A DNA stretch of 64,000 bases from Breznakibacter xylanolyticus. GTDB lineage: Bacteria; Bacteroidota; Bacteroidia; Bacteroidales; Marinilabiliaceae. A program made the translations under genes and the position numbers. The notes beneath the pieces were generated by a model. That model searched no databases, was not told the origin of the DNA, and saw only the letters and a program-made list of their open reading frames with translations. Shown here one piece after another: positions 59,131 through 64,000 of the stretch (its first letter is position 1; each line of letters opens with the position of its first letter). The stretch is taken from the NCBI RefSeq assembly GCF_003254275.1, contig NZ_QKZK01000008.1, positions 1-64,000 on the forward strand, given 5' to 3'.

Positions 59131-59342
59131 CGCCCGGCTAGAGGGCACGAAATATAGGTTTGAGTGAATACATACTTATAATTACCCATATGAATCAGAA
59201 TAGAGCCAAAAAAGATATTCATATCTGTTCTCATCCTCTCATTCGTCTCATCTATCTGTCTGAAGTCTAATTATCGTCTTGTCTTTTGTCCAATGGGATT
59301 GTTAAACGGCATTGAATGCGCGTTTCAATATTCCCGGGTTTG

Positions 59343-62300
59343 TTAAGCGTCTTTGGTGTATTGGGTAATCAAACGTTTTACAATGGTGACGCTGTTGGGA
59401 TCTTTTTCCAGTTTGTAGATGTGGCGATAGGCCAGGGCATCGTTTTCGGTGGGTGATCCGTTGATGAGCAGGATGTTGCGGTCGTTGGCAAATTTGAGGA
59501 TGCCGCGCACGTTGGCCGGGTGCAGCTTGCCGATTTCGTCCATCATGCAATGCAGGCGAAACTCCTTGAAGCGTTTGGAGGCGCCTTCTTTAAACACGTT
59601 GAGAAGCATGATGTTGATCATGGCCTTCACCAGCACATCGGTTCCGTCGGAGCCCACATTCGAGAGTTTTTCGACCCAGCCGGTGTCGTTGTTGTTCTCC
59701 ACTATGCGGAACTGAAGTTCAAAGGTGTGCGACAGCGAGATGTAATCGTTGCGGAAGTCGTGAATGGCCTTTACCATCTGCCGCAGCAGTTCCACGGCCT
59801 TTTGGTTCTTCACCTGCTGGTCGTGACGCGAAAAGAGGTTGGTTTCGCCCAGTCCCATGCCGTGCTCGTCGTTAAATTTTTTCACGTCGAGCAGCAGACG
59901 CACCACAGAGTTGGCGCTTTGTTCCATGCGCAGCTCAATGTTTTTGATCACCCCGGCAAAGTTACGTTCCTTAAAGTCGCGGTTGATGTCGTTGATCACG
60001 CGCTGTATCTCGCCCTCCTTCGACACCAGAATGGCCGTGTCGTGGCCAATGAGCTTGATGATGTCGGCAAAGCGCTCGTTAAAGCGTTTTTCAAATTCGG
60101 CAATCTTGTTGAAGGCCACAAAGTCGGTGAGTTCGTCGGCAAACTGCAGGTACTCGGTGCGCTCCACCAGGTTGGTTTTGAAGTTGAAGATGTTGTGCGA
60201 CGAGAAAATGCCCAGAAAGGTATTCACCGCCTCGCGCAGTTCATCTACACGGTTGATGCTTTTGTAGTAGGCATCGGTGAGCTCGCCCACCAGTTGTTTG
60301 GTGCGTTTGGGGGTTTCATCACCCGCGTTGCCCTCGTCGAGCCGTTCGGCCACGCGTTGAAAGGCATCGGTTTTGCAAAAGTTGTGAAACTCCTTCAGGT
60401 CGTCGGCAATCCAGTCGAGTTCTCGTTGAATGGCTGCCAGCGTTTGGCGCAGCTCATCGATCTCGGTGAGTCGTTCCTGTTTTTTTTGCAAATGCTTATG
60501 CTCCTCTTGTTGCAACTGGCGCTCCAGCAGGTTTTTGTTGGCCTTGAATTCGTCCACGCGATCCAGCAGCTCGCGCTTGTCCTTGTTGTAGTCGGCCAGG
60601 GTGTCACGTTTTTGGTCGATGAAAATCAGCTCGGCATCAATGAGGGTCAGACGCTTGTCAATGGCGGCAATGCGCTCGGTGTCGGCGCCTTCGTTGGTGA
60701 GTTGTTTGCGCTTTTGTTGCTCTAATTCGGCCAGACGGCTTTGGTGGGTCAGGCGCAGATTTTTGAGGGTCACTTCAATTTCGGCCTGTTTGGCCATCAG
60801 GGTGGCCTGGCCTTCTTCTATCTTTTTGTCGCGTTCGTTTTCTTTGTTTTTGATTTGACGTTTGATCGATTCGCCGGCTTTGCGCAGGTTGTCGTTGGCC
60901 ACCAGCAGTTCGTTGTTGGCTTTGTTGATGGCCTCATCCACCCCCTTCATTTGCTCCTGTTTTTCGCCGGCGGCACGTTGGGTCAAATCGTTGAGGCGCA
61001 GCGTCACGGTGTCGCTTTTTGTGGCGCATTGTTGCGACTTGTACTCCTGTTCGCGGATGTTTTCCTTGATGTCCTTGATTTTTTGCTGGTAGCGTTTTTT
61101 AATTTTTTCCGATTCATCGTTAAACAGGTCAAAGAGTTTGGCAATATCGGCCTGATATTGTTCTTCTTCCTTTTGCAGGGTGGCCATTTCGGCCTGATAA
61201 TCGGCCACCGTCTTCACGTTCTTGGCGATGTCGTTCAGGTCAATGTCCACGCCGTAAAACGAGTCGAAGGCCTTTTCGGAGAGGGCGGGCGAGAGGTTTT
61301 TGCTAAAGAGGATCTCCTCGTCGCACACGCGCCCGATGGTCTCTTCCCAGCCGGGTTTTTGCTCGTTGAGCCATCCGTAAAACGACTCTTTGCTGTTGTC
61401 GATTTTTTGTTGGATGCCCTTGATGTGTTGGCGGCAGCGCACAATTTTCTCCTCCAGGCGTTCGCGGTCGCGGCCGTAGATGGCTTTGCGGCCATTTTCT
61501 TCGGTCTCCCACTGTTTCTGGATGGTTTGCACCTGTTGGCGCAGGTGCTCGGTTTGGTTGTCGGCGCGGTTTTTATCGTTGCGCAGGCGGGCGAGTTCTT
61601 CTTTGAGCTCGTCAATTTCCTTTTCGTAAAGGCGCTGGTGGCGGATGCCTTCTTTGCGAATGCGCAGTTCGCTCAGGGCGTTTTTGCACTCGTCGGCCAC
61701 CTGACGTGCCTGTTTCATCTCTTCGTCGAGCAGCTTGTTGAAGTCGTCGATGAGTTTTTTGTAATCGGTCACCAGCTTCTCCTTCATCGACAAAAAGTCG
61801 TCTTTGAGTGCCAGTTTGGTGTTTTGGGCATCGTTTTCCTGCTCCTTCATGCGGTTTTGGGCGTCGCGTTCCAGGGCTTCAAAGCGGGCGGCGATTTCCT
61901 TAAAGCGGGCCGTGAGCAGCTCGCGCTCGTTGAGCAGGGCGGTGCGTTCCTTGTCGAGTGCCGGCTTTTGGGCGATGCGGGCAATGATGTCGCCAATGTT
62001 GAGCTTGGCGTAATAGTCCTGACGCTCGTGGGCGCGTCGGATGTCGCTCTCCACAATGCCGATATCTTTTTGCCACTTTTCTTTTTTCTCCTGAAAACGG
62101 GCTTCCATGTCGGTCACCTGGGTTTCGCGGGCGGTGAGCTGCCCCTGGTGTAGTTCGAGCGACTTCTCGAGTTCGGGCTGGTGGTTGGCGGCTTTGCGGT
62201 GTGCCCACACCAGATGGTTGCCCAGCTGGTCAATCTCGTTGTTGAGGTATTTGATGGCCGAGTGCAGTTCGGCAATGCGCTCGGATGCCGCGCGTGTTCG

Positions 62301-63026
62301 CGGGTCATTGAATCGCTTGATGTCGGCCAGCTGCGGTTCAAAGTCGCGCAGGTGATGCAGGTAGTTGGTGAGGTCGATGCGGATGTCTTCCTCGTTGAGC
62401 GACATGATGATGGTTTGTTTGATGAACTCGGCTTCGAGTTTCGAGTTCAGCAGCACGTTTTGAATGGTTCGGGGGATGTTTTGGTATTGCCGGCTTTCGA
62501 TGATGGCGAACTGTTTCATCTCCTTTTTGCCCTGGGTGTTGCCGTAAATGATGTCGCGATACTCTTCAAAGCGGTCAATCTTGCGGGTGAAGGCCACGTT
62601 GTCGGCATCCATGGCCACGCGGCATTTTTCCCATTTGTCGTGCGCCAGGCCATCGGCGTTGATGTAGTGATGGCGCTGGTAGGGGCCTTCGATAAATCGG
62701 AAGCACACCTTGCCCTGGCTCTTGAAGGTCATCACGCAAAAGGGGCCGGTTTCGCGCACCACTTCGTACACCACGTACGAGTTGGCGTAGGGAAAGTAAT
62801 ACTCGGCATAGCTTTTTTTCTCCTTCGACAAGCCCAGGCGGAGGGCGTCGGCATTGTAAAAGAAGAGCACCGAGCGCAACAGGGTGCTTTTGCCCACGCC
62901 CTGGGTGCCGATGAAGTGGATGTTTCCGTCGAGCTGCACCTCGGCGTACTTGACCGAGGCGCTGTTAATCATCACAATTTTATTCAGATATCTCATGGAT
63001 GGCGTCTTCTTGGATGTGGATAGCAA
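59343..63026 (-). CDS. jetC: JetC/MksB-like SMC ATPase
   Basis: A 1227-residue SMC-class protein. N-terminal Walker A GTQGVGKST (40-48); two long coiled-coil arms with a central hinge-like segment near 600; C-terminal signature-like NVGSDGTDVLVKAM and Walker B HCMMDEIGKLHPANVRG. It belongs to the MukB/MksB/JetC branch. The JetABC motor extrudes small circular DNA until JetD cleaves it, so the locus would limit plasmids. The start could also be the Met at 62996 (MRYLNKIVMI), cutting the overlap with jetB from 47 to 17 bp. A stretch from 61000 to 62100 has many Lys/Glu repeats. Confidence 0.88.
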   Translation of the reverse strand: MLSTSKKTPSMRYLNKIVMINSASVKYAEVQLDGNIHFIGTQGVGKSTLLRSVLFFYNADALRLGLSKEKKSYAEYYFPYANSYVVYEVVRETGPFCVMTFKSQGKVCFRFIEGPYQRHHYINADGLAHDKWEKCRVAMDADNVAFTRKIDRFEEYRDIIYGNTQGKKEMKQFAIIESRQYQNIPRTIQNVLLNSKLEAEFIKQTIIMSLNEEDIRIDLTNYLHHLRDFEPQLADIKRFNDPRTRAASERIAELHSAIKYLNNEIDQLGNHLVWAHRKAANHQPELEKSLELHQGQLTARETQVTDMEARFQEKKEKWQKDIGIVESDIRRAHERQDYYAKLNIGDIIARIAQKPALDKERTALLNERELLTARFKEIAARFEALERDAQNRMKEQENDAQNTKLALKDDFLSMKEKLVTDYKKLIDDFNKLLDEEMKQARQVADECKNALSELRIRKEGIRHQRLYEKEIDELKEELARLRNDKNRADNQTEHLRQQVQTIQKQWETEENGRKAIYGRDRERLEEKIVRCRQHIKGIQQKIDNSKESFYGWLNEQKPGWEETIGRVCDEEILFSKNLSPALSEKAFDSFYGVDIDLNDIAKNVKTVADYQAEMATLQKEEEQYQADIAKLFDLFNDESEKIKKRYQQKIKDIKENIREQEYKSQQCATKSDTVTLRLNDLTQRAAGEKQEQMKGVDEAINKANNELLVANDNLRKAGESIKRQIKNKENERDKKIEEGQATLMAKQAEIEVTLKNLRLTHQSRLAELEQQKRKQLTNEGADTERIAAIDKRLTLIDAELIFIDQKRDTLADYNKDKRELLDRVDEFKANKNLLERQLQQEEHKHLQKKQERLTEIDELRQTLAAIQRELDWIADDLKEFHNFCKTDAFQRVAERLDEGNAGDETPKRTKQLVGELTDAYYKSINRVDELREAVNTFLGIFSSHNIFNFKTNLVERTEYLQFADELTDFVAFNKIAEFEKRFNERFADIIKLIGHDTAILVSKEGEIQRVINDINRDFKERNFAGVIKNIELRMEQSANSVVRLLLDVKKFNDEHGMGLGETNLFSRHDQQVKNQKAVELLRQMVKAIHDFRNDYISLSHTFELQFRIVENNNDTGWVEKLSNVGSDGTDVLVKAMINIMLLNVFKEGASKRFKEFRLHCMMDEIGKLHPANVRGILKFANDRNILLINGSPTENDALAYRHIYKLEKDPNSVTIVKRLITQYTKDA

Positions 63027-63552
63027 GGATGAATTGTTCGAGGTACTTGAATGAGGTCAGCACCTTGTAGGTCATCGAGATTTCGTTTTCGAGCTCGATG
63101 TAGTTGTCGCGGCTCAACAGGTCGAGGAGCTTTCGCACGCTGTCGTCGAAACGTTCCTGTTGGGTGTATCGTTTGAGGCCTTCGAGCTTGGCCTTGAGTT
63201 CGGCATCGACGTTGAGCCGCACCAGAATGTCGCTGGGCGTGAATCGGTAGCCGGGACCAAAGGAGTGATCCACGGTTTTGAAAAAGTCCACAATGTCGAT
63301 CCATCGGAAGGCCGCTTCGAGCTTGCGTTCCAAATCGACCCGGGCCTCACCGCGTGTGAAGTAAAAAAACTCGTCGCCCTTTTCGAGCGAAAAGTTGATG
63401 GCCGCAAAGTAGTCGTGCAGCGCCTCAAAGTTCTCGTCAATGACGTCGTACAGCTTGGCTGTGGCCTCGTTGGGACTGTTGGAACAGATGAACTGCCCCT
63501 TGCTGAGGAGTTCGAATATGTCGGAGGTTTGTTTGGGGATGTTCATGGTCAA
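62980..63552 (-). CDS. jetB: JetB/MksE-like KITE subunit
   Basis: A 190-residue protein of the MksE/JetB type: tandem winged-helix fold with SDIFELLSKGQFICSNSPNE at the start and RFDDSVRKLLDLLSRDNYIE in the second domain. KITE dimers bridge kleisin and DNA in Mks and Wadjet complexes. The end of its frame overlaps the jetC start, an arrangement usual for these operons. The 129-bp gap to jetA is filled by an inverted AGACAGAT repeat. Confidence 0.82.
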   Translation of the reverse strand: MTMNIPKQTSDIFELLSKGQFICSNSPNEATAKLYDVIDENFEALHDYFAAINFSLEKGDEFFYFTRGEARVDLERKLEAAFRWIDIVDFFKTVDHSFGPGYRFTPSDILVRLNVDAELKAKLEGLKRYTQQERFDDSVRKLLDLLSRDNYIELENEISMTYKVLTSFKYLEQFILAIHIQEDAIHEISE

Positions 63553-63569
63553 TGATGATTATATTTTAG

Positions 63570-63681
63570 AGAAGAAGATTTTTAGATATCAGACAGATAG
63601 ATGAGACTTAGGAGATTTTTAAATGTCTAAGCATCTCTTCAGTCTCATCTGTCTGTCTAAATGTCTCTTCGTCTTCCTCTC
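63570..63681. repeat. AGACAGAT hairpin repeat between jetA and jetB
   Basis: ATCAGACAGATAGATGAGACT pairs with AGTCTCATCTGTCTGTCT, forming a long stem between two genes of one operon. Same family as 19770 and 27855. Confidence 0.75.
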
Positions 63682-64000
63682 TTATCCAGGATACACTACC
63701 GCAAATTCAATCTCCTGATGTTGCATGAATTTGTCGGTGACATTAAAATCGTTTTCGTAGAGCGAGAGCATTTGGCAAAAAATGGTGACGCGCTCGGCAA
63801 AGGGCACTTCCTTGGGGAACTGGTACCGCATTACAAAGTCGAACAGGTGATGGCCCGATGCTTCAAAGCCGTTTTTCACTTCTTCGAGGTTGATGTGTAT
63901 CTCCTCCAGTGTGTGACCCATGATGTATTCGGTGGCGATGGATCCGGCCGATGGCAGCCGCGGTCGCAGTCCCACTTTGAGTTTTCGGTTCACCTTGGCA
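63682..64000 (-). CDS. jetA: JetA/MksF-like kleisin, C-terminal part only
   Basis: The last 106 residues of a protein whose start is outside the window. The frame is open to base 64000 (AKVNRKLKVGLRPRLPSAGS). The segment ATEYIMGHTLEEIHINLEEV and HHLFDFVMRYQFPKEVPFAERV is consistent with the helical end of a JetA/MksF kleisin, but the fragment is too short to prove it by itself. Assignment rests mainly on gene order: jetA-jetB-jetC on one strand. Confidence 0.6.
   Translation of the reverse strand, partial: AKVNRKLKVGLRPRLPSAGSIATEYIMGHTLEEIHINLEEVKNGFEASGHHLFDFVMRYQFPKEVPFAERVTIFCQMLSLYENDFNVTDKFMQHQEIEFAVVYPG

Noticed and set aside
60741-62153. A 470-residue hydrophobic frame opposite jetC
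   Set aside because: The Phe/Val/Leu-rich translation is the complement of Lys/Glu coiled-coil codons, not a membrane protein.

Overview
The window looks like a chromosomal segment of an anaerobic or facultative nitrogen-fixing member of the Bacteroidota. Three things point there: surface proteins with type IX secretion (T9SS) C-terminal sorting domains, mostly weak or absent Shine-Dalgarno sequences outside the nif genes, and intergenic DNA full of palindromes and 21- or 41-bp repeats. No rRNA, tRNA or CRISPR array was recognised.

Layout. 1-4.1 kb is mobile or accessory DNA: a transposase fragment, a split HipBST-like toxin-antitoxin operon behind four evenly spaced palindromic operators, an orphan gene and an N-terminally degraded tyrosine recombinase. 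4.1-18.9 kb is a surface-protein island on the minus strand: three leucine-rich-repeat proteins (one cut by a single in-frame stop), a large Ig-like adhesin whose C-terminal end has been rewritten by a deletion, a fibronectin-III protein, two tail-collar paralogues and a frameshifted methyltransferase. The island also holds a 12-unit 21-bp array and an internally deleted insertion sequence with intact ends.

19.0-38.7 kb is a nitrogen-fixation island. modC-modB-modA and a ModE-like regulator supply and sense molybdate. A NifA-type sigma54 activator follows, then a small accessory operon (NifX-like, Nif11-like and an unknown protein), then nifH-nifI1-nifI2-nifD-nifK, nifE-nifN, nifB, a 2Fe-2S ferredoxin and nifV. 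Four matches to a sigma54 -24 element lie ahead of the accessory operon, a HEPN-like gene, nifH and nifE. NifH, NifD and NifK carry all the cluster ligands, so this is a molybdenum nitrogenase of the type with NifI1/NifI2 post-translational control and the long, insert-bearing NifD known from anaerobes. Strong Shine-Dalgarno sequences before nifI1, nifD and nifE hint at lateral origin.

38.7-57.1 kb is mostly housekeeping: a lipoprotein hydrolase with a barrel partner, purT, a giant SNF2 helicase, ung, a decayed PIN toxin with its antitoxin, a DUF4914 protein, ppc, katG and a bacterioferritin. The last two suit oxidative-stress and iron control in a diazotroph. 57.6-64.0 kb is a Wadjet/MksBEFG-type SMC plasmid-defence locus (JetD-, JetC- and JetB-like proteins and the C-terminus of JetA). 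The nuclease-like gene is separated from the rest by about 0.9 kb of repeats.

Several repeat families recur between genes, even inside the mod, nif and jet operons. They include 28-bp perfect palindromes whose cores differ but keep symmetry.
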